DNA of 64,000 nt from assembly GCF_001465345.1 (NCBI RefSeq), contig NZ_CP013655.1, positions 1,501,349 through 1,565,348 of the forward strand. Reading direction: 5' to 3'. The DNA comes from Enterococcus rotai (GTDB lineage: Bacteria; Bacillota; Bacilli; Lactobacillales; Enterococcaceae). How positions within the stretch are numbered: the stretch's first letter is position 1; every line of letters starts with the position of its first letter. The notes under the pieces are model-generated. The model worked only from the letters and a program-made list of their open reading frames with translations. It searched no databases and was not told the DNA's origin. A program made the position numbers and the translations under genes. Positions 1-8,942 of the stretch are shown here, piece by piece.

Positions 1-1
1 A

Positions 2-559
2 CAAGGGGTTGCCATTGTTTCCATAGAGGCAGGTCATGCAACGGTTCGATTTGAACCAGTCGCTCAAGTTTCTTGGCAAGTAGAGAAGTATTCGCTGCGT
101 CAAGCTGGAAGTTTGCAAGAAGCGTTAAGTATTTTGACTGAGCTGATGTTGAAAGCTGGACCAACTTCTGGGCAATTGCTATTGAAAGAAATCCAGTTAA
201 CAGATATAGTGCAATTAGGCGAAGAATTCCAACTATCTTATGAAAACGGTGAATTGCTTCACTATTTACAAAACAGTTTACTGCAACAAACAAATCATTC
301 ACTATTTTTATTCAGAGTAGAGGTAGTAGCAGAAGATTTGACTAAAAAAGTTATGATCACTGCTGCGCCAGAGCTATTAAGTCAATTAGAGAAAAACTAT
401 TTACAACCGGATATCTTTTCAAATACATTACAAGAATTAGTGCAAAATCCATTATTTTCTTCAGTTGTGTCGATAAATGAAGAGTGGCGTGAGCGTAGTG
501 TTGAGCAGGCCAATCAAAAAATCAAAGAAGATTTTGTCATTCAGGAGGATCAGACATGA
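2..559 (+). CDS. yhaO: YhaO-like DNA repair exonuclease (SbcD family), C-terminal part
   Basis: The frame is open from base 2, so the start lies before the window and about 185 C-terminal residues are visible. The metallophosphoesterase core of SbcD-like nucleases lies N-terminal, so no metal ligands can be checked here. The assignment rests on context: the stop overlaps by 4 bp (ATGA) the start of a YhaN-type SMC-like ATPase, and yhaM follows, the same neighbourhood as yhaO-yhaN-yhaM of Bacillus subtilis. By family knowledge the pair would form an SbcCD-like complex acting on DNA ends. An internal TTG at 113 is not a credible start because coding sequence continues upstream of it. Confidence 0.75.
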   Translation, partial: QGVAIVSIEAGHATVRFEPVAQVSWQVEKYSLRQAGSLQEALSILTELMLKAGPTSGQLLLKEIQLTDIVQLGEEFQLSYENGELLHYLQNSLLQQTNHSLFLFRVEVVAEDLTKKVMITAAPELLSQLEKNYLQPDIFSNTLQELVQNPLFSSVVSINEEWRERSVEQANQKIKEDFVIQEDQT

Positions 560-3252
560 AATTCGTTGCAATAGAATTGGTTGGATTCGGTAAATGGCAG
601 CAACATAGGATTGATTTTTCATCCAAAAACCAATTAGTATTTGGCGCAAATGAAGCTGGAAAATCAACGATTTATCAATTTATTCAAGCAATGCTATTTG
701 GCTTTCCAGCTAAAGGAAAAAGAAAAAAAGATTACCAACCTAAAAATGGTGCAGCATATGGCGGTCGTTTGTGGTTTACTCATCCAGTGTATGGTGAAGT
801 ACAAGTTGAACGATTTAAAGGTCAAAATAAAGGGCAAGCAAAAGTCTATTTTAATGACCAAGTGGGCGATGAGTCTATGCTAGAAAAGATGATCCATCCA
901 CTGACTAAAGAGCTATTTCAGTCTGTCTTTACTTTTCAGCAAGAGCAGCTTAGTCAATTAGAAAAATTAAATGAAGAAGCTTTGCAAACCTCATTATTAT
1001 CTCTTGGCCTATCAGGAAGTCAACAGCTATTGGTCAGTAGAGAAGCCTATTTTAAGGACGCACAGACGATTTATAAGGGCAAAGGGAGTCAGCCACTATT
1101 AAATCAAAAGTTGAATGCCTATCAAAGCTTACAACAACGTGTAAATGATAAAGAGCAACAAGAGCGACCTTTTCAGCAGCTGCTGGCTGAGTTAGATAGT
1201 ACTGAGCAGTTAGTAACAAAAGAACGTGAAACTGCACAAGAGATCAAAAGTCAACTAGCCTTGATAGAAAAACAGGTAATGAATTTACCATTATATGAAG
1301 AATTACAATCAATTGAACAGTCAAAGACGTTAACTGCGCTAAGTCGTGAAGAACAAGAAAATTTACTTTCAATTTATCAACAGAATCGGTTCTTAAATGA
1401 AGAATTAACAAGATTAAATCAAAGTATAGCAGCACAAAGTGAGACAGAAGATCAAACAGATGATTACCAGTTCTACTTAAAAGAAGAAGAACATATCCAA
1501 CAATTACTGAATCAACGATATGATATTGATAAACTACTCTCTGAGATCAAGTGGATGACACAATCCTTACAGCAAAACCAAGAAGAGCTGTTTCCTTTGG
1601 AAAGAAAATGGGGCTGGAATCAAGAAACCCCGCCTCAGCTGTCGTTTGAAGAACAAGTGGTCAAGGAGATGAGAGATGAAATCGTTGCACGAACAGTCAA
1701 GCTGCAAACGACACAGACTGATTTAGAATTGTTGGAAGAAGAAATTGCGACGAGGGAAGAAAATTTAAGTACCTTTGAAACGGTCAATAAGGAGATGTTT
1801 CGAAAAAATCATCGCCAAACAACAAAAAAAGTTAATCTTCTTTTCTGTGGGTTTGCTGGAATCATTTTAGCATTGAGTTTCTTTTTACCGGTGCCGCTTC
1901 GATATGGAACGTTTATTTTAAGTGCAGGATTTTTGCTTGCAGGTTTATTCCCAGTTTTTTACCAACCAAAAGATACCTATGAAAATGAAAAACGACAATG
2001 GCAAGAAAAACTATCACAACTAGATTATCTGAACGATCAATTGCTAAAAATAAAAGCAGAAATGAAACGGATTCGTGAAGAGGAAAAAGACATGGAGCGT
2101 TTTATCGCTCAAAAAGTCAAGGAAAATCATTTAGGTCGAATGGATCAAGTTGAATTTTGGTTGACCTATCGTACTGATATTACACGTTATTTGATTTTGA
2201 TCAATACCAATCAAGAGCTGAAACATCAATTAGAAGAAGACCAAAAACGAGCAGCAAAAATAGCGGAAGCAACTGAGCGTTACACAGCACAGTTGCCGAT
2301 CGCGGGAACTTCGTTAGCTGAAAGAATGCGCGTAATCAGCAACTTTGCAGACAAAATGGAAAAAGTTCGTTTTGCTCAAGAATATCAAGCAGATGCCTAT
2401 ACCCGCCAGACGATTAGGGAAGTCAAAGAAAAGCAACAGCAGGTGATCGATCAAAGTCGGCCGTTACTGCAACGTTTCCAAATAGCGTCGATCAACGAGA
2501 TCCCAAATAAGATCCAACACTATCAAGAAACATCTGCTAATCATAGGCGAAAACAAGAATTGCAAAGAATGTTAATAGGTTTATACCCTGAGACGATTGA
2601 CCCACAACAATTACCAAAACAGCAGTTGGAAATGTCACAGAAGCTCAAAGATCTCGAAAGTACTATTCAACAATTACAAGAAAAAGAGCAGAAGCTGCTG
2701 TATCAGCGCCAACAAATGTTGTCAGATGGTACATTGGATGAACTATATCAAGAACAAGCAGAACTAAAAACAGAGATAGAAGAACTGGCTTTAGATTGGT
2801 CTGCTCATCAATTAGCAGGACAGCTGTTAATGGATTTGTTAACTGAATTATCAGAACAGCAGTTACCTAATTTATTGAAAAAGGCAACGGATTATTTCAA
2901 ACTCTTAACCCAGAACACGTATCGAGGGATTCAGCTAGACGACGAACAATTGATCGTTATTCGTGAAGATCAGCAGCGTTTTATGTTGCATGAGTTGTCC
3001 ACCGGAACAAGAGATCAAGTGATTATGGCTGTTCGCTTTGCTTTTCTTTATCTACAAGAGCAACGTAGCCTATGTCCTATTATGATCGATGATGGCTGGC
3101 TACATTATGATAGTCAAAGAAAACAACAACTAGCACAATTATTTGCCGTTTTTTCTGAGCATCAGCAAGTCATTTGTTTTTCTTCTGACCAAGAAATGGT
3201 AAGCTATTACAAAGAGTTAAAACAACCTATTATGGAATTAGAAGGAGCATAA
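556..3252 (+). CDS. yhaN: YhaN-like SMC/Rad50-type ATPase
   Basis: This 898-residue protein has the split ATPase layout of SbcC/Rad50 relatives. Walker A GANEAGKST is at residues 30-38, a long coiled coil rich in Gln, Glu and Lys fills the middle, and an ABC-type signature (LSTGTRDQV, near residue 814) and a Walker B region (CPIMIDDGW, near 840) lie at the C-terminus. Unlike SbcC, it carries two hydrophobic segments at about residues 423-467 (a GFAGIILALSFFLPV stretch and the one after it), as in the YhaN (AAA_27) family, so it may be membrane-anchored. It is translationally coupled to the upstream nuclease (4-bp overlap), and yhaM starts 2 bp after its stop, so the three are one operon. The role, DNA end processing with the YhaO partner, is inferred from the family. 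Confidence 0.85.
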   Translation: MKFVAIELVGFGKWQQHRIDFSSKNQLVFGANEAGKSTIYQFIQAMLFGFPAKGKRKKDYQPKNGAAYGGRLWFTHPVYGEVQVERFKGQNKGQAKVYFNDQVGDESMLEKMIHPLTKELFQSVFTFQQEQLSQLEKLNEEALQTSLLSLGLSGSQQLLVSREAYFKDAQTIYKGKGSQPLLNQKLNAYQSLQQRVNDKEQQERPFQQLLAELDSTEQLVTKERETAQEIKSQLALIEKQVMNLPLYEELQSIEQSKTLTALSREEQENLLSIYQQNRFLNEELTRLNQSIAAQSETEDQTDDYQFYLKEEEHIQQLLNQRYDIDKLLSEIKWMTQSLQQNQEELFPLERKWGWNQETPPQLSFEEQVVKEMRDEIVARTVKLQTTQTDLELLEEEIATREENLSTFETVNKEMFRKNHRQTTKKVNLLFCGFAGIILALSFFLPVPLRYGTFILSAGFLLAGLFPVFYQPKDTYENEKRQWQEKLSQLDYLNDQLLKIKAEMKRIREEEKDMERFIAQKVKENHLGRMDQVEFWLTYRTDITRYLILINTNQELKHQLEEDQKRAAKIAEATERYTAQLPIAGTSLAERMRVISNFADKMEKVRFAQEYQADAYTRQTIREVKEKQQQVIDQSRPLLQRFQIASINEIPNKIQHYQETSANHRRKQELQRMLIGLYPETIDPQQLPKQQLEMSQKLKDLESTIQQLQEKEQKLLYQRQQMLSDGTLDELYQEQAELKTEIEELALDWSAHQLAGQLLMDLLTELSEQQLPNLLKKATDYFKLLTQNTYRGIQLDDEQLIVIREDQQRFMLHELSTGTRDQVIMAVRFAFLYLQEQRSLCPIMIDDGWLHYDSQRKQQLAQLFAVFSEHQQVICFSSDQEMVSYYKELKQPIMELEGA

Positions 3253-3254
3253 GT

Positions 3255-4199
3255 ATGAAAAAAATCCGTGAACTAACAGTAGATGAAACATTTGAATTAT
3301 TTCTTTTGATCAAAAATGCTGATGTACGTATTGCAAAAAATGGGAAAAAATTTATTGCTTTTACGTTTCAAGATACCTCAGGCACGATTGATGGAAAATA
3401 TTGGGATGCCTCGGAAGAAGAAATCAGTCGCTTTACAGCTGGGAATGTGATTCTTTTAAATGGAAAAAGAGAAGTTTATCAAGGCAATCCTCAAGTTAAA
3501 ATTATTCATATGCGGGTTGCACGTCCCGATGAACCGAATCAACCAGCTTTATACATGGAGCGAGCGCCATTAAAACGAGAAGAGATGGTTGAAGAAATCA
3601 ATCAAACTGTATTTGAAATCACTAATGCTCATTGGCAGCGGATCGTTCGTTATTTATTGACGCAATATCAAAAAGAATTTTTTGATTATCCAGCAGCTAA
3701 AAGAAACCATCATGCTTTTGCAAATGGTTTAGCCTATCACACGGTTTCCATGCTTCGTTTAGGTAAATCAATCTGTAAAGAATATAGTGAATTAAATGCA
3801 GCACTGCTTTATTCAGGAATCATCTTACATGATCTAGGCAAAGTTAAAGAACTATCTGGTGCTATGACTACTGAATATACACTATCAGGCAATTTGATTG
3901 GGCATTTGGTGCTAGTAGATGAAGAAATTACCAAAGCTTGTATTGCGTTGAAAATCGACGAAAATGATGAAGATGTGATTGTATTACGTCATATGGTTTT
4001 AGCTCATCATGGCTTATTAGAATATGGCTCACCCGTTCGTCCGCGCATCATGGAAGCAGAAGTATTACATCAAATCGATAATATCGATGCATCGATCCAA
4101 ATGATGTTAGGATCAGTGCGCCAAACAGAGCCAGGACAATATACAGATCGGATTTTTGGCTTAGATAATCGTAGTTTCTATGTCCCAAAAGATATTTAA
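3255..4199 (+). CDS. yhaM: 3'-5' exoribonuclease YhaM
   Basis: This 314-residue protein has the length and two-domain layout of YhaM/Cbf1. An N-terminal OB-fold (about residues 10-95) would bind single-stranded nucleic acid. A C-terminal HD phosphohydrolase domain contains paired His at 152-153, His162, the HD motif at 192-193 (LHDLGK) and a later HH pair (LAHHGLLEYG). The enzyme degrades RNA (and some single-stranded DNA) from the 3' end using Mn2+ in the cytoplasm, by family knowledge. It is co-transcribed with yhaO and yhaN; a plain AGGAG-like site lies within the end of yhaN. No unusual residues were seen, and the gene appears complete. Confidence 0.93.
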   Translation: MKKIRELTVDETFELFLLIKNADVRIAKNGKKFIAFTFQDTSGTIDGKYWDASEEEISRFTAGNVILLNGKREVYQGNPQVKIIHMRVARPDEPNQPALYMERAPLKREEMVEEINQTVFEITNAHWQRIVRYLLTQYQKEFFDYPAAKRNHHAFANGLAYHTVSMLRLGKSICKEYSELNAALLYSGIILHDLGKVKELSGAMTTEYTLSGNLIGHLVLVDEEITKACIALKIDENDEDVIVLRHMVLAHHGLLEYGSPVRPRIMEAEVLHQIDNIDASIQMMLGSVRQTEPGQYTDRIFGLDNRSFYVPKDI

Positions 4200-4217
4200 A
4201 ATAGTTAGGAGAGAATC

Positions 4218-4700
4218 ATGAACCAATCCGTACTAACACTATGGTCAGATTTCAAAAAACAATTTTCAATCCCACATGACCACTATGAAGCGTGGGCTTT
4301 TGGAAATTCTCCTGCAATGGCGGATGAGCTATTGGGACTTGTCCTTAGTAGAGAAAAGACAGGGACCTCTTCGCTGCGTCTTTTATATGAGTTAGATTTG
4401 GAAGGCGAGAAACTGCCAGAAGTAGGGAACTACAGTGTATTATTAGATGGTAATGACCAAGCACAAGCGATCATTTGTACAAAAGTAGTCGATATTCTGC
4501 CATATGCTCAAATATCAGAAGTCCATGGTTATCTTGAAGGAGAAGGGGATCGTACGCTTAAGTATTGGCGCAGTGTTCATCAACCATTCTTTGAACAAGA
4601 ATTAGAGGAATATGAATTACCTTTTTCAGAGGATATGCTGATCGTTTATGAACTTTTTGAAGTAGTCTTTGAAAATAGTGCAAATAAAAAAAAGAGATGA
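4218..4700 (+). CDS. ASCH domain-containing protein
   Basis: This 160-residue protein starts 18 bp after yhaM with a good AGGAGAG site. It resembles YhfF-type ASCH proteins: an N-terminal helical part (WSDFKKQF) followed by a PUA-like beta barrel with a YSVLLDGNDQAQAIICTKV strand pair, and a late segment with GEGDRTLKYWR. ASCH folds are thought to bind RNA or modified nucleosides; some members hydrolyse N4-acetylcytidine, but that subgroup is shorter. Its place at the end of an operon for RNA and DNA nucleases fits a nucleic-acid role, though no activity can be assigned. The gene ends in a shared terminator facing prsA. Confidence 0.8.
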   Translation: MNQSVLTLWSDFKKQFSIPHDHYEAWAFGNSPAMADELLGLVLSREKTGTSSLRLLYELDLEGEKLPEVGNYSVLLDGNDQAQAIICTKVVDILPYAQISEVHGYLEGEGDRTLKYWRSVHQPFFEQELEEYELPFSEDMLIVYELFEVVFENSANKKKR

Positions 4701-4718
4701 ATTTCATCTCTTTTTTTA
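4686..4718. terminator. Bidirectional terminator between the ASCH gene and prsA
   Basis: A-rich tract, then AAAGAGATGAA facing TTCATCTCTTT, then seven T. The stem overlaps the last codons of the ASCH gene and lies 6 bp from the prsA stop, so it can serve both converging genes. Confidence 0.85.
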
Positions 4719-4723
4719 TTTGA

Positions 4724-5776
4724 TTATTTAGAAGACTCTTCAGTTTTACTTGATGATTCTTCTGTTTTGCTTGAAGAATCTTTAGATTTTTCTGAATCGC
4801 TTGATTTAGATTCTTTTTCTTTAGAAGAGGATTCTTTTTCTTCTTTCTTAGAAGAATCACTTGATTTAGCAGAATCTTTTGTTTCAACTAAACCAGCTAG
4901 AACGTCTTTAAAGGCGTCATCTTTGATTTTAACATTTGCTGCGGTTAAAACTTCAGATACCACTTTTTGAGTGAATGTTTGATCATTTTGTTTTGCTGTT
5001 TCAGCAATTTTCTTCAACTCTTTTTTGTAAGGAGCCATGTCATTGCCTTTTTCTTTATTTTTCACCATTTTTACGATAGTGAATGTTGATTGGTAACCAG
5101 TTGAATCAGTTGCTTGGATCGGTTCAGAAACTTCACCATCTTTTAATTTGAACGCAGCAGTTTTTACTGGTTCAGAAACTGTTTCAGTTTGAGAATCAAA
5201 TTTGATTTTGCCACCGTCTTTTTTAGTTGCTTCATCTGTTGATTTTTCTTTAGCGATTTTTGCGAAGTCTTCGCCGTTATCTAATTGTTTTTTGATTTCT
5301 TTTGCTTCATCTTCAGTTGCAACTTGGATAAGTTGAGCTTCTACTTCTGGGTGGAATGTTTCCCAAGCAGTTTTTAAATCTTCATCTGTAATTTTGATGT
5401 GTGCTTTGATTCCAGCTTGATAAGCTAAGCTTTGTTTGATTTGTTCTTTGTAGCTTTTCTCTGTAAGACCAGCTTGTTTCAATTGATCAGCAAAGTTCCC
5501 ACCTTGGCTTTCAATGCTTTTCTTAGATTCATCAAATTTCGCTTGAACATCTTTGTCTGAAACATCTTTGCCATATTTTTGATCAAATACTTTGAAAATG
5601 ATCATTTGTTGAACTGTTTGTTGGCTTTGTTGGTTTGATTTCACTTGATTGTAAAAATCATCAACAGAAATAGTGCCACCTTTCATTGTTGCGATGTCTT
5701 GTGAACCGCCAGTACAAGCAGCTAAGGCAAAAATACTGAATAGACCTGCTGCAGCTAAGATTAATTTTTTCTTCAT
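4724..5776 (-). CDS. prsA: PrsA family foldase lipoprotein (peptidyl-prolyl isomerase)
   Basis: Extracytoplasmic folding factor for secreted proteins, anchored in the membrane by a lipid. The start is placed at the ATG at 5776 because a TAGGAG site precedes it and the product then opens with a clean lipoprotein signal (MKKKLILAAAG, lipobox LAAC near residue 21). The parvulin-type PPIase domain is in the middle (about residues 130-240), flanked by helical chaperone-like regions. The last 60 or so residues are a low-complexity Ser/Lys/Glu tail, longer than in B. subtilis PrsA. At about 350 residues it is otherwise normal for the family. The gene is monocistronic and may be driven by an extended -10 promoter near 5845. 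Confidence 0.93.
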   Translation of the reverse strand: MKKKLILAAAGLFSIFALAACTGGSQDIATMKGGTISVDDFYNQVKSNQQSQQTVQQMIIFKVFDQKYGKDVSDKDVQAKFDESKKSIESQGGNFADQLKQAGLTEKSYKEQIKQSLAYQAGIKAHIKITDEDLKTAWETFHPEVEAQLIQVATEDEAKEIKKQLDNGEDFAKIAKEKSTDEATKKDGGKIKFDSQTETVSEPVKTAAFKLKDGEVSEPIQATDSTGYQSTFTIVKMVKNKEKGNDMAPYKKELKKIAETAKQNDQTFTQKVVSEVLTAANVKIKDDAFKDVLAGLVETKDSAKSSDSSKKEEKESSSKEKESKSSDSEKSKDSSSKTEESSSKTEESSK

Positions 5777-5840
5777 TCTTTTAAGCACTCCTAAGTTTGT
5801 TTTATTTTTTATTATGTAGAAATTAATTCTCACGGTTATT

Positions 5841-5849
5841 ACTATACCA
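5841..5849 (-). promoter_or_regulatory. Putative extended -10 promoter of prsA
   Basis: On the minus strand TGGTATAGT (extended -10) lies about 65 bp before the prsA start. No good -35 box is visible, so the call rests on the TGn extension only. Confidence 0.4.
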
Positions 5850-6025
5850 CACTATGTTTCATAAAAGAAATACGTAAACCATAGTTTCAAACAATTTTCG
5901 AATTTAGGACACACTTTAATCTATAAAAACGTACGATTTTAAGGAAATGAGCTTAAAATAAGATTTTTACAGTGTAAAAAAACAAAAGTGTTTTATCTAA
6001 AAAAAGGGAATTAATTGAATTAAAA

Positions 6026-6078
6026 CAAAAAAACGAGGATCGAATGCTTAAAATCAGCATGTTTATCCTCGTTTTTTT
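6026..6078 (-). terminator. Terminator of the hit-ytxH operon
   Basis: On the minus strand a stem AACGAGGAT/ATCCTCGTT with a loop of about 24 nt is followed by a T run. It begins directly at the stop codon of the YtxH-like gene. A-tracts on the other side make it potentially bidirectional. Confidence 0.75.
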
Positions 6079-6420
6079 CTACTTTTCTATAGGTAAATCA
6101 GGTAGTTCAGACTGGATTTTTTCCACTTGTTCTTGAATTTGCTCTACTCTTGGTTCTGCTTGGAACTTAAATGTTTCAACATCTCGATTGATTCCATCAA
6201 TGAAGGGCTCGATGTATGTGTCCGCTGCTGCTTGCAATGCTTGTGCAGATTCTTTGAACTGATCTAATTTATCTGTAAAATCCTCTTTCAAATCAGACCA
6301 ATCTTCCAATTCATCTACAAATTTTTGACGAGTGGCTTTCCCACTTCTTGGAGCAAAAAGTAGCCCGCTCGCAGCACCAACGACGGCACCAAATAAAATT
6401 CCTTTAGAAAACTTTCCCAT
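6079..6420 (-). CDS. YtxH domain protein (small membrane-associated stress protein)
   Basis: This 113-residue protein starts with the YtxH hallmark: a short Gly/Ala-rich membrane segment (KGILFGAVVGAASGLLFAP) followed at once by RSGKATR, then an amphipathic helical region of about 80 residues ending in repeated Gln/Glu heptads (VEQIQEQVEKIQ). Family members are general-stress or cell-envelope proteins of unknown biochemistry. Its start overlaps the hit stop by one base (TAATG), so it is translationally coupled to hit. Hit-ytxH next to prsA and ecsAB is a conserved Bacilli arrangement. Confidence 0.85.
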   Translation of the reverse strand: MGKFSKGILFGAVVGAASGLLFAPRSGKATRQKFVDELEDWSDLKEDFTDKLDQFKESAQALQAAADTYIEPFIDGINRDVETFKFQAEPRVEQIQEQVEKIQSELPDLPIEK

Positions 6421-6848
6421 TATTGTTCCACCTGCTTCATAATTTTTTCGGCTATTTCTTGCATTGATTCTGAAGAGTATGCTGCTTGGTTATTTCCAAA
6501 ATGAATCGAAAAATCGTCAGACTCTCCATACCGTGGAATTAAATGGATGTGAGAGTGAAAAACAGATTGATAGGCTAGCTCTTTATTGTTATTGATAATA
6601 TTTAAGCCCTGCATTTCTGGAAAAGCTTTTTCCAAAGCGCGAGCAACTTTAGGAACTCGTGCAAAAACTTCACCTGCTAAAGTTGGTTCGTATTCAAAAA
6701 TATCAGTCACATGCTCCTTAGGAACGAGCAAAGTATGACCTTTAGTCACTTGGGTAATGTCTAAAAAGGCATAAACCTTATCATCCTCATACACTTTATA
6801 ACTTGGAATTTCCTGATTAATGATCTTACAAAAAATACAATCTGTCAT
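6420..6848 (-). CDS. hit: HIT family nucleotide-binding hydrolase
   Basis: This 142-residue histidine-triad protein has the N-terminal zinc-type motif CIFCKI (residues 4-9) and the catalytic triad as HSHIHLIP near residues 98-105. HIT/Hint enzymes hydrolyse adenosine phosphoramidates and related nucleotides in the cytoplasm; the natural substrate here is unknown. Length and motifs are typical and complete. It is the first gene of a two-gene operon with the YtxH-like gene and is divergent from ecsA, a pairing also seen in Bacillus. Confidence 0.92.
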   Translation of the reverse strand: MTDCIFCKIINQEIPSYKVYEDDKVYAFLDITQVTKGHTLLVPKEHVTDIFEYEPTLAGEVFARVPKVARALEKAFPEMQGLNIINNNKELAYQSVFHSHIHLIPRYGESDDFSIHFGNNQAAYSSESMQEIAEKIMKQVEQ

Positions 6849-6942
6849 GATATCCCTTCTTTCTTTATACTGTTTCTTTTACTTTACCATACCTTGAATT
6901 TTATTTGGGAGGAAAAGTTCATGAAACCTTCAAAAAGTTCGT

Positions 6943-6950
6943 GGTATAAT
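6943..6950 (+). promoter_or_regulatory. Extended -10 promoter of ecsAB
   Basis: TGGTATAAT (perfect extended -10) ends at 6950, 33 bp before the chosen ecsA ATG. The -35 region is poor. The site sits inside the longest possible ecsA frame, which supports the downstream ATG at 6984 as the true start. Confidence 0.65.
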
Positions 6951-6983
6951 AGATTCACGATAAAAATAGTTGGAGGTACATCA

Positions 6984-7721
6984 ATGAGTTTAGTAATTGA
7001 ACATTTAACAGGCGGATACGGTCATATTCCTGTCTTGAAAGATATTAATTTTGAAGTGAAATCTGGTGAAATGGTCGGTCTGATCGGATTGAATGGCGCT
7101 GGTAAAAGTACGACAATCAAAAATGTGATCGGTTTATTAACACCACAAAAAGGGAAGATATCCATTGATGGTGAGACGTTAAGACAACAACCAGAAAGCT
7201 ATCGCAAAAAAATTGGTTATATTCCTGAAACACCTTCTTTATATGAAGAACTAACATTAAGAGAACATATTGAAATTACGGCAATGGCGTACGATATCCC
7301 AATTGAAGAAGCCTTTAAACGAGCAGATGCTTTGCTTAAGACATTTCGTTTGGAAAATAAATTAGACTGGTTTCCTGCAAACTTTTCAAAAGGAATGAAA
7401 CAAAAAGTCATGGTTTTGTGTGCTTTTTTGATTGAACCGAGTTTATATATCATTGATGAACCTTTTCTAGGGTTAGACCCATTAGCAATCCACGCCTTAT
7501 TGGAATTGATGGATGAAATGCGTAATCAGGGCGCCGCAATCTTAATGTCGACTCACATTTTGGCAACAGCTGAGCGTTATTGTGATCGTTTTGTTGTTTT
7601 ACATGATGGTGAAGTCCGGGCTGTTGGTTCAATGGACGAGTTGCGTGAAGAATTCAGTTTACCAGGTTCATCTTTAGATGATATCTATATCGCATTAACA
7701 AAAGAAGAAAAGGTGGGGTAA
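6984..7721 (+). CDS. ecsA: ABC transporter ATP-binding protein EcsA
   Basis: ATPase of the Ecs exporter, which in B. subtilis and enterococci affects secretion, intramembrane proteolysis and peptide pheromone handling. The product has 245 residues from the ATG at 6984; a longer frame from 6894 is rejected because a TGGAGG site (6971-6976) and a promoter (-10 at 6945) lie inside it. Walker A GLNGAGKST is near residue 39, a degenerate signature (FSKGMKQK) follows, Walker B is YIIDEPFLGLDP, and the switch His is in STHILATAE. The signature lacks the usual LSGGQ, which is normal for Ecs/ABC-2 ATPases. ecsB begins 1 bp after the stop. Confidence 0.93.
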   Translation: MSLVIEHLTGGYGHIPVLKDINFEVKSGEMVGLIGLNGAGKSTTIKNVIGLLTPQKGKISIDGETLRQQPESYRKKIGYIPETPSLYEELTLREHIEITAMAYDIPIEEAFKRADALLKTFRLENKLDWFPANFSKGMKQKVMVLCAFLIEPSLYIIDEPFLGLDPLAIHALLELMDEMRNQGAAILMSTHILATAERYCDRFVVLHDGEVRAVGSMDELREEFSLPGSSLDDIYIALTKEEKVG

Positions 7722-7722
7722 T

Positions 7723-8940
7723 ATGTCTGGATTTTTTGGCATTCGTTTAGCACGCCATCTGAAAAAAATGATGAAATATATGCGTTATGTGTTTAATGAC
7801 CATTTTATTTTAGTTTGCGTCTTCTTATTGGGGGGACTTGGCTTTTACTATTCTCAAGTTTTAAAAACACTACCCGAAAATTTTGTCTGGGGCAGACCGA
7901 TCGTTGTGATCTTTTGGTTGGTGTTATTGCAGATTGGTCGTATTGCGACCTTGGCACAAGAGGCGGATAAAGTGTTTATTTTACCAAAAGAACCTGAGAT
8001 GAATCGCTATTTGAATCGTGCGATGCGGTATTCAATTTGGTTGCCACTGATCGCCTTGATTTTACTAGGTGGTATGTCGATGCCGTTAGTAGTTGTTTCG
8101 ACAGGCTGGGCTTTTTCAACATTTTTCTATTTTATTGTGATGTTGGGGCTTTTAAAAATCAGCCATTTACGCCTACAAAAATATGAATTGTATCAGATTT
8201 CTACTAAAGAAGCACAATTATGGTTTACTATTTGGTTGATCACAAGTGGTGTTGCGATTGCTCTTAGTTTATATGTTTTACCACTAGCAGGTCTTCTAAC
8301 AGGCTTGGTACAGGTGATGTTGTTCTTTTTTATAATGAATAAAAAAGAAACAGCGGTATCGCTAGATTGGGAACAGATGGTCCAAAAAGAAAAAAATCGC
8401 ATGCATCGAATTTATCAATTTATCCATTTGTTTACAGATGTACCAGAAATTTCAAGCAGTGTAAAACGTCGGAAGTACCTAGATCCGTTGTTGAGCAACA
8501 TTAAAAAAACTAGTCAGAATACGTACTTATATTTGTATGCTCGTAGTTTACTAAGAGGCTCTGAATATAGCGGCTTATTTATTCGTTTAGTATTAGTGGG
8601 CGGAGTGATTTTATTTTTCCTTAAAGAGTTTTGGATCTCATTGGGGGTTTCTGTGCTATTTATCTATTTGATCGGCTTTCAGTTGATTCCAATCTATACG
8701 CAGTTTGATTATATGGTGATGACACACTTGTACCCGGTACCAAATGAACAAAAGAAACAGGCGGTCAGTAAACTGGTAACAGTCTTGTTATTAGCCGCAG
8801 CCATTTTATTTAGTGTATTTGTGTTGACAGCATTGCCTGATTTTAAAGAAGGCTTATTGGTTGTTGGCGCATTGCTTGTGGAAGTAATTCTATTTGCTAA
8901 GTTTTATGTCCCTTATCGTTTGAAGAAAATGGAGGTTTAA
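7723..8940 (+). CDS. ecsB: ABC transporter permease EcsB
   Basis: This 405-residue polytopic membrane protein is the partner of EcsA. Hydrophobic segments cluster at about residues 28-50, 60-80, 100-145, 165-205, 285-330 and 345-390, with a large cytoplasmic loop in the middle containing basic residues (SSVKRRKYLDPLL). The length agrees with the EcsB family. The gene lies 1 bp downstream of ecsA and directly upstream of dat, whose start overlaps its stop, so three genes are translated as a unit. No EcsC homologue is present here, unlike in B. subtilis. Confidence 0.92.
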   Translation: MSGFFGIRLARHLKKMMKYMRYVFNDHFILVCVFLLGGLGFYYSQVLKTLPENFVWGRPIVVIFWLVLLQIGRIATLAQEADKVFILPKEPEMNRYLNRAMRYSIWLPLIALILLGGMSMPLVVVSTGWAFSTFFYFIVMLGLLKISHLRLQKYELYQISTKEAQLWFTIWLITSGVAIALSLYVLPLAGLLTGLVQVMLFFFIMNKKETAVSLDWEQMVQKEKNRMHRIYQFIHLFTDVPEISSSVKRRKYLDPLLSNIKKTSQNTYLYLYARSLLRGSEYSGLFIRLVLVGGVILFFLKEFWISLGVSVLFIYLIGFQLIPIYTQFDYMVMTHLYPVPNEQKKQAVSKLVTVLLLAAAILFSVFVLTALPDFKEGLLVVGALLVEVILFAKFYVPYRLKKMEV

Positions 8941-8942
8941 TG

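Noticed and set aside
4558-4887. Lysine-rich 109-codon frame on the minus strand over the prsA end
   Set aside because: It is the shifted reading of the Ser/Lys tail of prsA and crosses the shared terminator.
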